A stretch of DNA of 64,000 bases from Sulfurimonas sp. HSL-1716 (GTDB lineage: Bacteria > Campylobacterota > Campylobacteria > Campylobacterales > Sulfurimonadaceae), in assembly GCF_039645975.1 (NCBI RefSeq), contig NZ_CP147918.1, forward strand, positions 1,426,001-1,490,000, given 5' to 3'. Position 1 is the stretch's first letter. Every line of letters starts with the position of its first letter. This document shows, in pieces, positions 17,578 to 26,185 of the stretch. The position numbers and the translations under genes were made by a program. A model generated the notes under the pieces. The model searched no databases. It had not been told where the DNA came from and saw only the letters and a program-made list of their open reading frames with translations.

Positions 17578-18461
17578 TGTTCGGATTTATAAAGCAGGGG
17601 CTTAAAAAGACCGTCGATGCCATAAAAACGGTCGTTCCGAAAAAAAAGCTCACCTTAACAAAAAATGAATTGGAAGATATACTTCTTGAAGCCGATGTCG
17701 AATACGCTTTGGTAGAGATCATTCTAAACGAGATCTATCAAGAAAAAGTAACACGTCAGATACTCGAAGCCAAGCTGCTGGCGACTTTTGCATACTCAAG
17801 CTATGCACAGCCGAAATACGACGCGCCTTTTGTCGACTTGATTATAGGCGTCAACGGTGCGGGTAAAACCACAACCATCGCCAAGCTGGCATCTATGTAC
17901 AAAAACGAAGGAAAACGCGTTATGCTCGGAGCTGCGGACACGTTTAGAGCAGCAGCGATCGAGCAGCTTACCCGATGGGCGGACAAACTCGATATCCCGA
18001 TCGTGTTCTCTCGTCAGGGGCATGATCCCTCTGCCGTCGCTTACGATACCATCGAATCGGCAAAAGCCAAAAATTTGGACAATGTCATCATAGATACTGC
18101 GGGTCGTCTGCACACCCAGACAAACCTCGCAAACGAGCTTAAAAAGATAAACCGTATCTGCGAAAAAGCACATGCGGGAGCCCCGCACAGAACGATACTC
18201 ATCATAGACGGTACGCAGGGCAACTCGGCCATCGCTCAGGCAAAAGCCTTTAACGAGATGATCGGCATAGACGGCATCATCATAACGAAGCTTGACGGGA
18301 CGGCAAAAGGCGGTTCCGTCTTTAGCATTGCTTATGCATTGCAGCTTCCGATACTCTACGTCGGTGTCGGCGAGCAGCCTGAACATCTTATCAAATTCGA
18401 CAAATACGAATTTGTAAACAGTCTGCTTGATGAAATCTTCGCAGCAGAGGAAGAAAATTAA
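17577..18461 (+). CDS. ftsY: Signal recognition particle receptor FtsY
   Basis: The SRP receptor GTPase, which targets ribosomes making membrane proteins. The 294-residue form consists of the NG domain only, lacking the acidic A domain of E. coli FtsY, as in many small-genome Campylobacterota. GTPase motifs: GVNGAGKTTTIAKLA (G1), AADTFRAAAIEQL, DTAGRLHTQ (G3) and TKLDGTAKGG (G4). It is coupled to the TlpA-like gene by TAATG. Confidence 0.97.
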   Translation: MFGFIKQGLKKTVDAIKTVVPKKKLTLTKNELEDILLEADVEYALVEIILNEIYQEKVTRQILEAKLLATFAYSSYAQPKYDAPFVDLIIGVNGAGKTTTIAKLASMYKNEGKRVMLGAADTFRAAAIEQLTRWADKLDIPIVFSRQGHDPSAVAYDTIESAKAKNLDNVIIDTAGRLHTQTNLANELKKINRICEKAHAGAPHRTILIIDGTQGNSAIAQAKAFNEMIGIDGIIITKLDGTAKGGSVFSIAYALQLPILYVGVGEQPEHLIKFDKYEFVNSLLDEIFAAEEEN

Positions 18462-18486
18462 AATATGACAATATGTCATATTTTAA
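18458..18486. terminator. 13-bp perfect hairpin at the ftsY stop codon
   Basis: TTAAAATATGACA at 18458-18470 pairs perfectly with 18474-18486 around ATA. It includes the ftsY stop and ends in TTTT on the plus strand. A terminator of ftsY is most likely; because it is perfectly symmetric and stands 27 bases before the radA -10 box, a regulator-binding site is possible too. Confidence 0.5.
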
Positions 18487-18512
18487 ACTGCAACACGAAC
18501 TTTCTCCTACAA

Positions 18513-18518
18513 TATAAT
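18513..18518 (+). promoter_or_regulatory. Probable -10 box of radA
   Basis: TATAAT lies 44 bases before the radA start, after the ftsY hairpin. The leader would be about 38 bases. Confidence 0.5.
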
Positions 18519-18562
18519 AAATTTCTCCCTTACTCATAAGGCTAGGCTAAAGGTTCATATTT

Positions 18563-19909
18563 ATGGCAAAGAAAAAAGTTCTTTACGAATGTCAACACTG
18601 CGGACTGACGACTCCAAAATGGATGGGAAAATGTACAAATTGCGGTGCGTGGGACTCTTTTGTCGAACTCGATGAAAAAGAGCAGGAGATCGTAAAATCC
18701 CTCTCTTCTTCGAGCAATGCAAAGACAAAAGCCGTATCTATGCCCGATATCACGGAAGTAGATATCCCGAGATTTTCATCGCTAGATTATGAGCTCGATA
18801 CCGTTCTTGGAGGAGGCGTCGTTCCCGGTTCGCTTACGCTCATCGGAGGAAGCCCGGGAGTGGGAAAATCGACTCTGCTTTTAAAGATCGGTTCAAATAT
18901 AGCTTCGACCGGCAAAAACGTCCTGTACGTCACAGGAGAGGAATCCGAGAGCCAGGTAAAACTTCGCGCCAACAGGCTGGGATCGAATGAAAAGAACCTT
19001 TACCTTTTAAGCGAAATAAGGCTGGAACAGGTCTTAGTAGAGCTTCATCACAAAGAGTACGAGTTCATCATCATCGACTCCATCCAGACACTCTACTCCG
19101 AAGCGATTACGTCTGCACCCGGCTCCGTCACGCAGGTCAGACAGATAACGTTCGAGCTGATGCGCCTTGCAAAAGAGAAAAACATCGCTATCTTCATTAT
19201 CGGACATATAACCAAAGAGGGCTCTATCGCAGGACCGAGAGTTTTGGAGCATATGGTGGATACAGTATTATATTTTGAGGGCGATTCATCACAGGAACTG
19301 CGGATACTCAGAGGATTTAAAAACCGATTCGGACCGACCAGCGAGATAGGCGTATTTGAGATGAGAAACGAAGGCTTATTGAGCGCAAAAGATATCTCCT
19401 CGAGATTTTTCAACCGCGCCACCTCCCAGCCGGGTTCGGCGTTAACGGTCGTTATGGAGGGTTCCCGTCCGATAATCCTCGAAGTCCAGGCATTGGTATC
19501 CGAATCGCACACATCCAATCCCAAACGTCAGGCTACTGGCTTTGACAACAACAGGCTCAATATGCTTCTTGCACTTTTAGAAAGAAAGCTTGAGATCCCG
19601 CTGAACGGCTACGACGTATTCATCAACATCACCGGCGGTATCAAGATAACCGAAACCGCGGCGGATCTGGCCATACTCGCGGCAATCATCAGCAGTTTTC
19701 GAGACAGAGCGATATCCAAAGAGACGGTTTTCATCGGAGAGGTTTCGCTTGTAGGCGACGTGAGGGAAGTTTTTCAACTCGACTCAAGACTCAAAGAGGC
19801 AAAAATGCAAAATATCTCAAAAGCGCTGATAGCAAAAAAGACATTGGAAAAATCTACCATAAAGACCTACATAGTGGACGAAGTCACAAAACTTCTGGAA
19901 TGGTTTTGA
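18563..19909 (+). CDS. radA: DNA repair protein RadA
   Basis: A RecA-related ATPase that promotes branch migration in recombination. The 448-residue protein has the N-terminal C4 zinc finger CQHCGLTTPKWMGKCTNCGAW (10-30), Walker A GGSPGVGKSTLLLK near 94, the RadA-specific KNRFG motif near 250, and a C-terminal Lon-protease-like domain (about 290-448) beginning around GSALTVVMEGSRP. The length is normal. The order ftsY-radA matches Campylobacter as I recall it. Confidence 0.97.
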   Translation: MAKKKVLYECQHCGLTTPKWMGKCTNCGAWDSFVELDEKEQEIVKSLSSSSNAKTKAVSMPDITEVDIPRFSSLDYELDTVLGGGVVPGSLTLIGGSPGVGKSTLLLKIGSNIASTGKNVLYVTGEESESQVKLRANRLGSNEKNLYLLSEIRLEQVLVELHHKEYEFIIIDSIQTLYSEAITSAPGSVTQVRQITFELMRLAKEKNIAIFIIGHITKEGSIAGPRVLEHMVDTVLYFEGDSSQELRILRGFKNRFGPTSEIGVFEMRNEGLLSAKDISSRFFNRATSQPGSALTVVMEGSRPIILEVQALVSESHTSNPKRQATGFDNNRLNMLLALLERKLEIPLNGYDVFINITGGIKITETAADLAILAAIISSFRDRAISKETVFIGEVSLVGDVREVFQLDSRLKEAKMQNISKALIAKKTLEKSTIKTYIVDEVTKLLEWF

Positions 19910-19928
19910 TTTGTTTAAAAACTTTTTG

Positions 19929-19934
19929 TATAAT
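19929..19934 (+). promoter_or_regulatory. Probable -10 box ahead of the unknown 85-residue gene
   Basis: TATAAT 33 bases before the ATG at 19967, with AAGGAA as ribosome site. It probably drives this gene and the carbonic anhydrase gene 18 bases downstream. Confidence 0.5.
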
Positions 19935-19966
19935 GTTTTAATTATCACTCAAGGAACATAAAAAAT

Positions 19967-20224
19967 ATGATAACAGCAGAACATAAAAGTGAAGAGCGCT
20001 ACGCAAAACTTTCAATAGTTTTTGATACGAAAGAGGAAGAAGAGAAGGTTTGTTCGGTCGTAGACGACATCGTAAGCAAAAACTCGATCAAACCGGGAAT
20101 ATATACCTGCGAACTTCCAAACAACAAAAAAGTATTGGTCGTTGAGTATCATGACGATTACGACCGCTCATCCGAATCAATTTTTAATAACATGATGAAA
20201 AATCTGGGAATATCACACTGCTAA
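19967..20224 (+). CDS. Unknown small protein upstream of carbonic anhydrase
   Basis: An 85-residue soluble protein that I do not recognise. It is acidic, with a KEEEEKVCSVVDDIVSKN helix in the middle, CELPNNKKVLVVEYHDDYD as likely strands, and two cysteines plus a C-terminal HC. A good promoter and an AAGGAA ribosome site support it as a real gene. It is followed by the carbonic anhydrase gene and is likely cotranscribed with it. Confidence 0.7.
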   Translation: MITAEHKSEERYAKLSIVFDTKEEEEKVCSVVDDIVSKNSIKPGIYTCELPNNKKVLVVEYHDDYDRSSESIFNNMMKNLGISHC

Positions 20225-20242
20225 TATTTAAAGGATATTATT

Positions 20243-20902
20243 TTGGATTTAAAAAAATTTGCTGAAGGAAATGAGCTTTTTCAAAAAGCTTATTTCAAAA
20301 AGAACGAACAGGCTCTTTTAGAACTTGCTCAAAACGGTCAAAATCCGAAAGCTCTTTTTATCGGCTGTTCCGATTCCAGAGTCATACCGGATTTAATGAT
20401 ACAGTCAAATCCCGGCGATCTTTTTGTCATAAGAAACGTAGGAAATTTTGTTCCTCCTTATAAACCAGACGAAGATTATCATGCAACCGCATCGGGGATA
20501 GAATACGCTGTAAGCGTTCTTAACGTGAGCGAGATCATCATATGCGGTCACTCCCATTGCGGTGCGATCAATCATCTGTTTCAAAACATCGAGGACCCTT
20601 CGCTCACGCATACGAAAAAATGGCTTGATCTCGGTGAAAAAGCAAAATCTATGGCTCTTTTAAGTCTAGGCAGAAATGCCGACCGCGAAGAGCTGCTGCG
20701 CGTGACGGAAAGACTCTCCGTAATAACACAGATCGAAAATCTTTTGACGTATCCGACGGTCAAAAAGAGAGTAGCCGAAGAGAATCTGCATATTTACGGC
20801 TGGTATTACGACATACAAACAGGCGGAATACATTACTATGATCCCGATACCTACGAGTTCGAACCTCTAAACTCATTGGTAAAAAAAACCGATATGGTAT
20901 AA
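20243..20902 (+). CDS. Beta-class carbonic anhydrase
   Basis: Interconverts CO2 and bicarbonate. The 219-residue protein shows the zinc-site motifs FIGCSDSRVIPDL (near 45) and CGHSHCGAINHL (near 102), with the conserved GDLFVIRNVGNFVPP between. It starts with TTG, placed nine bases after AAAGGATA; no ATG is better placed. No signal peptide is visible, so it should be cytoplasmic, as expected for supplying bicarbonate to carboxylases. Confidence 0.95.
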   Translation: MDLKKFAEGNELFQKAYFKKNEQALLELAQNGQNPKALFIGCSDSRVIPDLMIQSNPGDLFVIRNVGNFVPPYKPDEDYHATASGIEYAVSVLNVSEIIICGHSHCGAINHLFQNIEDPSLTHTKKWLDLGEKAKSMALLSLGRNADREELLRVTERLSVITQIENLLTYPTVKKRVAEENLHIYGWYYDIQTGGIHYYDPDTYEFEPLNSLVKKTDMV

Positions 20903-20903
20903 T
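20898..20903 (+). promoter_or_regulatory. Probable -10 box of fliL
   Basis: GTATAAT overlaps the carbonic anhydrase stop, about 40 bases before the fliL start. No sigma-28 or sigma-54 consensus is evident to me in the gap. Confidence 0.35.
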
Positions 20904-20942
20904 TATCGAAAAATACAAACTCACAACATCTAAGGACGGATA

Positions 20943-21497
20943 ATGGCGGAAGAGAAAAAAACAGAAGAAACCGAAGCAGGGGCTGAAACCAAAAAATCAA
21001 ATTCATTAATGCTGATTGTTATCATCATAGTTTTGGTGGTCGTTATTTTAATTGGTGCTATCATCGCCGTACTTATGATGGGAGGAGACAGCAGCTCGTC
21101 AAAGCAGGTGCAAAAGAACGTACAGCAGTCTGCAAGTTCTCAGCCGATGAAAAGGTCTCATGCCGAGCTTGACAACTCCAGAACATTGAACAAAATCGGT
21201 ATCTTGTATCCGTTGGACACTTTTACGGTGAATCTCTTAAGCGAGAACGGAAGCCGTTACCTCAAAGCTCAAATATCACTGGAGTTGAGCGGACAGGAAC
21301 TCGCTGCGGAACTCGACTCTAAAAAAGCGGTCATCAGAGACAGGATACTGCGCCTTCTCTCTTCAAAATCACTTGAAGAGGTCTCTACTCTAAAAGGTAA
21401 AGACAAACTGAGCGAACAGATGATGGACGTTTTAAACCCGATGCTTACCGACGGCAGCATAAACGGAATATATTTTACCGAATTCGTCATTCAATAG
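20943..21497 (+). CDS. fliL: Flagellar basal-body protein FliL
   Basis: A single-pass inner-membrane protein around the flagellar stators. The 184-residue protein has a short cytoplasmic head rich in Glu and Lys, a membrane helix (about 22-43) and a periplasmic domain with YPLDTFTVNLLSENGSRYLKAQISLEL, which is the FliL signature. It ends in GIYFTEFVIQ as usual. In Campylobacter jejuni fliL is, as I recall, next to acpS; here 7.5 kb of other genes lie between them. Confidence 0.93.
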   Translation: MAEEKKTEETEAGAETKKSNSLMLIVIIIVLVVVILIGAIIAVLMMGGDSSSSKQVQKNVQQSASSQPMKRSHAELDNSRTLNKIGILYPLDTFTVNLLSENGSRYLKAQISLELSGQELAAELDSKKAVIRDRILRLLSSKSLEEVSTLKGKDKLSEQMMDVLNPMLTDGSINGIYFTEFVIQ

Positions 21498-21508
21498 TTT
21501 AAGATATA

Positions 21509-21530
21509 GAAGCTCATAAATTTGGGCTTC
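21509..21530 (+). terminator. Weak hairpin after fliL
   Basis: GAAGCTC at 21509-21515 can pair with GGGCTTC at 21524-21530, with one G-T pair and an 8-base loop, 12 bases after the fliL stop. There is no T-run, so the call is tentative. The rest of the 195-base gap before the next gene is AT-rich with no clear further element. Confidence 0.3.
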
Positions 21531-21692
21531 AATTCTACCGTTTCTCTCAAAATATACCATTTCATTTAAAACTACTTTCAGTTTCAAACATTAAATTTGC
21601 TATATTTCAGCTAAAAGCTTTTCACTATTACGCATATATGTTACATTAAAGAATGCACTGCATACAAGCATTAAGTTTTGAAAGGAGATGTT

Positions 21693-22859
21693 TTGCATGA
21701 TGAAGAGTTAAATGACATAGATTGGAAAGAGTTAAACTGGTGGAACGAATTAAAGAACAACATTAATTCGATCGATAAATTAAAAAAATATATGAATTTT
21801 CGTGGAGACGAGGAGGAAAAACTGCGTGAAGTAGTTGCTAACCATCCTATGAATATTCCAAGATACTACTTAAGCCTCATCGATCAAGATAATCCCGACG
21901 ACCCCATCAAAAAATTAGCGTTTCCCAACAAAGAGGAGCTGACCGTTTCGGGAAGTATGGGAGAAACCACGCAAGACCCCTACGGCGACGACAAACATAA
22001 CAAGGGCAACGGAATTTTACATAAATACCCCTATTCTGCGCTTATAGTCGCAACAGACTACTGTTCAATGTACTGCAGACACTGTTTTAGAAAAGCGATA
22101 GTAGGTCTTCCAAACGACAAAACCGTCGAAAACTTTCAAAATGCACTAAAATACATAAAAGAGCATAAAGAGATTACCAACGTCATCATATCAGGCGGCG
22201 ACCCAATGCTCATTGACACACCAAAACTGAAAAAGATGCTTAACGGTCTAAAAGAGATCAAACATGTAAACTATGTAAGAATAGGAACAAGAACACCTGT
22301 GGTGTATCCTCTGCGTTTTTTTGACGATGAATTGATGGATTATCTCAAAGAGTTTAACAAAGTCAAAACACTCTATATTCCTACTCATTTTAACCATATC
22401 AATGAGATAACAGAAATCTCTAAAGAAGCTGTTCTGCGTATTAGAGAAGCAGGTATTACAGTTAATAATCAAGCAGTCTTTTTAAAAGGCGTGAACGACA
22501 GTGCGGAGGATATAGAGGAGTTGATGAACGGTCTGACCAGTATCGGTGTCAACCCCTATTATTTGTACCAATGTATGCCTGTCAGCCGCGTAAGAAACCA
22601 TTTTCAGGTTCCTTTATCCGAAGGGATCAATATAGTCGATGAAGCGAAGACAAGACTTGACGGATATGCGAAGAGATTTAAATTTATCATGGGGCACGAT
22701 ATAGGCAAGATAGAGATCATAGGTAAAGTAGACGACAAACTGATCTTAAAGCATATCCATTCCCGCCCCGAAAAACCCAAGGACGCAAGCAAGATAAGAG
22801 TTATGGAACTCACAAAAAATGCCGGCTGGCTAGATGATATGAAAGAGGTCACGATTTAA
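21693..22859 (+). CDS. KamA-family radical SAM protein (aminomutase-like)
   Basis: A 388-residue member of the lysine 2,3-aminomutase family. The [4Fe-4S]/SAM motif CSMYCRHC is at 124-131, and the N-terminal PRYYLSLIDQDNPDDPIKKL is close to true aminomutases. The cofactor lysine can be matched in HDIGKIE near 335-340. The two aspartates that bind the side-chain amino group in lysine 2,3-aminomutase are not conserved: YQCD reads YQCM (295) and VDAPGGGGK reads MGHDIGK. The substrate is thus probably not lysine. I set the start at TTG 21693, five bases after AGGAG. The nearby ATG at 21699 is out of frame. Confidence 0.85.
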   Translation: MHDEELNDIDWKELNWWNELKNNINSIDKLKKYMNFRGDEEEKLREVVANHPMNIPRYYLSLIDQDNPDDPIKKLAFPNKEELTVSGSMGETTQDPYGDDKHNKGNGILHKYPYSALIVATDYCSMYCRHCFRKAIVGLPNDKTVENFQNALKYIKEHKEITNVIISGGDPMLIDTPKLKKMLNGLKEIKHVNYVRIGTRTPVVYPLRFFDDELMDYLKEFNKVKTLYIPTHFNHINEITEISKEAVLRIREAGITVNNQAVFLKGVNDSAEDIEELMNGLTSIGVNPYYLYQCMPVSRVRNHFQVPLSEGINIVDEAKTRLDGYAKRFKFIMGHDIGKIEIIGKVDDKLILKHIHSRPEKPKDASKIRVMELTKNAGWLDDMKEVTI

Positions 22860-22876
22860 ATCATAGATACAGAGTA

Positions 22877-22938
22877 AACTGTGCTTTTAAAATTTTTCAC
22901 TCTTTTTTAGAGCCTTTATCTCTTACAATAGCACAGTT
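22877..22938. repeat. 8-bp inverted repeat between converging kamA-like and cytochrome genes
   Basis: AACTGTGC at 22877-22884 is repeated inverted at 22931-22938, 46 bases apart, in the gap between two converging genes. A long-loop terminator is possible; T-rich stretches lie inside the loop. Confidence 0.25.
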
Positions 22939-22963
22939 CGCATTTTATTTATCATCGCAAAGA

Positions 22964-24781
22964 TCACTCATCTGCAAACTCTTTTTCCACTTTTTTCACT
23001 TCCACTACAGGCGGACTCGGAAGCTGCGGGTATATTCTTTGAACAGCGTTGCTTACCCATTGCGGATATATCCTAAAGTTCAGTTTTACCGTCACTTTCA
23101 GCGGATATTGCAGCTTCGTTCCCACCTCATACGTCTCAATGCGTCTTTCTTTTGCAGGGATCGTCGTATCGCTTAAAAGCTTCGCGGCTTTCCAAAACAT
23201 CAGACCGACTGGTTTGTCGTTTTTGTCGCCGAATACTTTCATAAAGACCCTCGAGCCTTTTTCTATGCTGCCGTCTTTTGTCAGTTTTCCGCTTGAAAAC
23301 ACAGTCTTGTTGTTTTTGTCCTGTACGGTAACGTCTAACCAAAGCTCTCTAAAGTCGGCTACTCCCGTAGGCAGATTGTGTCCGGCTCCCACATTTTTGA
23401 CACCCACGAGTATTTTGCCGTCTTTGATATCTACGTCAAGTTTTGCCGATGTCCTTAACAGCTGTAAGGTCTGCTCTTCATGCGCTTTGTTTTTCAGTCC
23501 CACAAGAAAATGGTTCGAACCTGCGAAATAATGGACCTTTATATCGCTTTTTATCTCGCCTCCGTCGGTAGAAGCACCTCGCAGAGGTGAGAACTTGCCG
23601 TCTTTTAGGTTTGTCATGTGGCAATCGATACAGGTTTTGTTTTTTGTTTTGTCCTTCGGATCGTTATACGGCGATTTTTTCCATTGCTCATAGGTGGAGA
23701 CTATCTTAAACCCGGTTACGGGATGAAACTCGTCATGGCATGAAGCACAGAACTTGCTTTGTTTGTATACGTCGTTGGAATAGCTGCTTTTGTGTACGCC
23801 AGGTTTTGAGTTAATGAATTTCTGTCCCACCCATCGGCCGATATCCGATCTGCTCTCTTCTAGCATATATTTTTTTCGGTCTGTCAGATCCAGCGTATAC
23901 GAAGCGTTTCCTGTACTGTTTACATCTTCGATCCTATGGCATGCTATACACGACACTCCCTCTTCAAGCCTAAAGTTATCCTGATCGGCGAAATCCTCTT
24001 TTGAGGCTTGTGCGTTCTTTTCAAATATATCGTTGCTGAGAAAATTACCCTGCATCCCGTGCGTCGTTTTCTCATGTTCGGTTGTAAGCGCGCTGGGGTT
24101 ATGGCATCCCATACACCATTTTCTAAATCCCTGTCCCTGATCTTCTCCCGCAAGTGTCTCCATGACCATATAGTAAGGGTTGGAACCCGCTATATGCTTG
24201 TGATTGGAATCTGCCCACTCGTTAAAGATCTCGCTGTGGCACGACTTGCATTTTACGGAGTTGGTCCAGTCTTCGCTGTGGTATCTTTGGACATGATCGC
24301 CGAGCTTTATCTTGGAAAGTTTCTCCTCGGCGTATGACGATGCCGGATATGCAACGCTTATGAGCAGTATGAGGAGAGATATCTGCACTTTTAGATCTTT
24401 TACATGTTTGCGCATATGATAAAACAGCATTCCAAGCAGAACAAAAGAGCCGTAGAGATGAACATAAAAGGATGCGCTGCCTAAAATATCTCCGCCACGG
24501 TTACCGACTAAAAACAGATATGTCCCGCTGATGAGGATAAGCAAAAGAGCTCCTCCAAGCAGTGCCCCGTCCCTGTAATCCACTTTCTCGATAACGGCAT
24601 AATAATAAACGTGTCTTTTTATCAGCGGTATAAGAAAAAAGATCGTTACAAAGATGGAACCGAGGATGTGTACGGCTTGAGTCAGCGTAAAAAATTCCCA
24701 TTTTATATGGAGCTGGTCCAATTGCAAAATTCCCGTTATAAACATTAAAATTATAGATATCTTAACAATATATATTTTCAT
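22964..24781 (-). CDS. Membrane pentaheme cytochrome c with cytochrome b-like N-terminal domain
   Basis: A 605-residue electron-transfer protein. The first 150 residues form about five membrane helices. H38 and H57 flank the second and H108 and H122 the fourth, which could hold b-type hemes (inference). A periplasmic part follows with five CxxCH motifs at 178, 223, 278, 345 and 384, spaced as in cytochrome c554-like multiheme proteins, and a beta-rich C-terminal domain (about 410-605) with GAGHNLPTGV. It begins 12 bases after the peroxidase gene stop, with AGGAAC as ribosome site. It may carry electrons from quinol to the peroxidase. Other acceptors cannot be excluded. Confidence 0.85.
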   Translation of the reverse strand: MKIYIVKISIILMFITGILQLDQLHIKWEFFTLTQAVHILGSIFVTIFFLIPLIKRHVYYYAVIEKVDYRDGALLGGALLLILISGTYLFLVGNRGGDILGSASFYVHLYGSFVLLGMLFYHMRKHVKDLKVQISLLILLISVAYPASSYAEEKLSKIKLGDHVQRYHSEDWTNSVKCKSCHSEIFNEWADSNHKHIAGSNPYYMVMETLAGEDQGQGFRKWCMGCHNPSALTTEHEKTTHGMQGNFLSNDIFEKNAQASKEDFADQDNFRLEEGVSCIACHRIEDVNSTGNASYTLDLTDRKKYMLEESRSDIGRWVGQKFINSKPGVHKSSYSNDVYKQSKFCASCHDEFHPVTGFKIVSTYEQWKKSPYNDPKDKTKNKTCIDCHMTNLKDGKFSPLRGASTDGGEIKSDIKVHYFAGSNHFLVGLKNKAHEEQTLQLLRTSAKLDVDIKDGKILVGVKNVGAGHNLPTGVADFRELWLDVTVQDKNNKTVFSSGKLTKDGSIEKGSRVFMKVFGDKNDKPVGLMFWKAAKLLSDTTIPAKERRIETYEVGTKLQYPLKVTVKLNFRIYPQWVSNAVQRIYPQLPSPPVVEVKKVEKEFADE

Positions 24782-24793
24782 ATGTTCCTCTTT

Positions 24794-25987
24794 TCAATCT
24801 TTTTTCTTTTTGGTGTAATCGACTATATCCCCGTTAAGCGTTTTTAGAAACGCCACTATCTCGTCTATCTGTACACTGGTCAAAGGAAGTCCGACTTGAT
24901 GCTTTGCCATGGTCGCGACGGCTTCTCTGAGTTTTGGCACCGCTCCGTTATGAAAATAGGGAGAGGTTTTTGCCACATTTCTTAAAACAGGGACCCTGAA
25001 AAGGTGGTTGTTGTCTTTGCCCAGAAACCCGCCGTTGTTCTTAAATGGAAACTCGTCATCACTGTATTCTATGTGCGCGATCGTCTCGATATTAGGCCTG
25101 AAATAGGAGATAAGAGCGAACTTTCTCAACGGGAATCTCTGGATACTCTGCCCACCTATGCTCATCCCCGAGTGACAGCCCTTGCATCCGAAATTGATAA
25201 AATCGGCCAGTCCTCTTTTTGCTTCGGGGCTTATGGCAGTGTTGTCGCCGTCTAAAAACCTGTCGTAACTGCCTCTTGTTATAAGGGTCTTCACATACGC
25301 CGCTATGGCTTTTGTCGCATCTTTGAAGTTGGCATCTTCGTTAAAGACCCTTTTAAACTCTTCTCTGTAGAGGTTGTTTTCATTTAGCCTTACCTCCGCC
25401 TCGCTTGTTGATAGGTCCATCTTATAATTTAGATGTATAGAGTTGGCGGCTTCATCCTCTATGCTTTTAACTTCGGCGCTCCATGTGTAGAATTTTGCCA
25501 ACGCGGAGTTGAGAATGGTCTGGGTATTTAGCAGATGAGGATGCTTGCGTCCGCCCTCTCCCACAGAGAACGTAAACCTGTCCGTACCGCTTTGATCCTG
25601 CAGATGGCAGGCGGCACAATTCGTGGTCTTGTCATTTTTGGACGTAAGCGTCTTTAAAAGAGCGCCTTTGTTGGCTTCGTCTTTGTCAAAGGAGTGGCAG
25701 GTAGCACAGCTTATATCCCTGTTTTTAGAGAGGTTCGCGTCAAAGAACAGCTGTTTGCCCAGAGCTATTTTTTCAGGTGTCAAAGGATTACTCGGAGTGT
25801 CCATGAGCTTTTTGAGTTCTTCAAAAGAGCTCGGCGTCGGTTTCAAACCTTTTGACAAAGCAAGTTTGCGCAGTTCGTTGTCGGTGTAATGAGGCCACTC
25901 ACGTGTCGGCCAGATAAAAGGCAGTGATAATGCGATCAAGACAAGAACAGGAGGCGTAATAAGTATAATAAATAAATATTTCTTCAT
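24794..25987 (-). CDS. Cytochrome c peroxidase / MauG-family protein with three heme sites
   Basis: A 397-residue periplasmic heme protein tethered by an N-terminal hydrophobic helix (about 4-25). GKQLFFDANLSKNRDISCATCH (77-98) and the C-terminal GCKGCHSG (268-272) are the two standard hemes of the peroxidase family. An inserted stretch of about 30 residues adds a third motif, CAACH at 124-128. FRVPVLRNVAKTSPYFHNG near 330 is also typical. Members reduce hydrogen peroxide with electrons from cytochromes. A GGAG site precedes the ATG, and the gene leads an operon with the pentaheme gene. Confidence 0.87.
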   Translation of the reverse strand: MKKYLFIILITPPVLVLIALSLPFIWPTREWPHYTDNELRKLALSKGLKPTPSSFEELKKLMDTPSNPLTPEKIALGKQLFFDANLSKNRDISCATCHSFDKDEANKGALLKTLTSKNDKTTNCAACHLQDQSGTDRFTFSVGEGGRKHPHLLNTQTILNSALAKFYTWSAEVKSIEDEAANSIHLNYKMDLSTSEAEVRLNENNLYREEFKRVFNEDANFKDATKAIAAYVKTLITRGSYDRFLDGDNTAISPEAKRGLADFINFGCKGCHSGMSIGGQSIQRFPLRKFALISYFRPNIETIAHIEYSDDEFPFKNNGGFLGKDNNHLFRVPVLRNVAKTSPYFHNGAVPKLREAVATMAKHQVGLPLTSVQIDEIVAFLKTLNGDIVDYTKKKKD

Positions 25988-26055
25988 TTTTACTCCATAA
26001 ACGGATATTTAACGTTTTATCTCTCATTTTAACCGTATTTGATCCATTTCTTATT

Positions 26056-26138
26056 GAGTTTAGTCAAGAAGATAAGCTGATTTTATAGATAACTGCACTT
26101 GCGGGATCGATCTCGTTAAGACGGATAAAATGAAAAAA
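26056..26138 (+). repeat. Diverged left copy of the acpS promoter and 5' end
   Basis: Bases 26056-26102 match 28926-28972 at roughly 85%, and 26103-26122 (GGGATCGATCTCGTTAAGAC) is identical to acpS codons at 29013-29032, with similarity going on for about 16 bases. Compared with the right copy, about 40 bases including the -10 downstream part and the acpS ATG are deleted, and the -10 box is mutated. It is non-coding debris. Confidence 0.8.
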
Positions 26139-26185
26139 TAATAATTTTGGCTAATTGTATAAAAGTTTTTACAGCTGTTACTTAC

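Noticed and set aside
21699-21713. ATG at 21699 as the kamA-like start
   Set aside because: It is out of frame and runs into a stop after four codons.
26103-26138. A second acpS gene
   Set aside because: Only about 36 bases resemble acpS, with no start codon and no continuing frame; it is a remnant.
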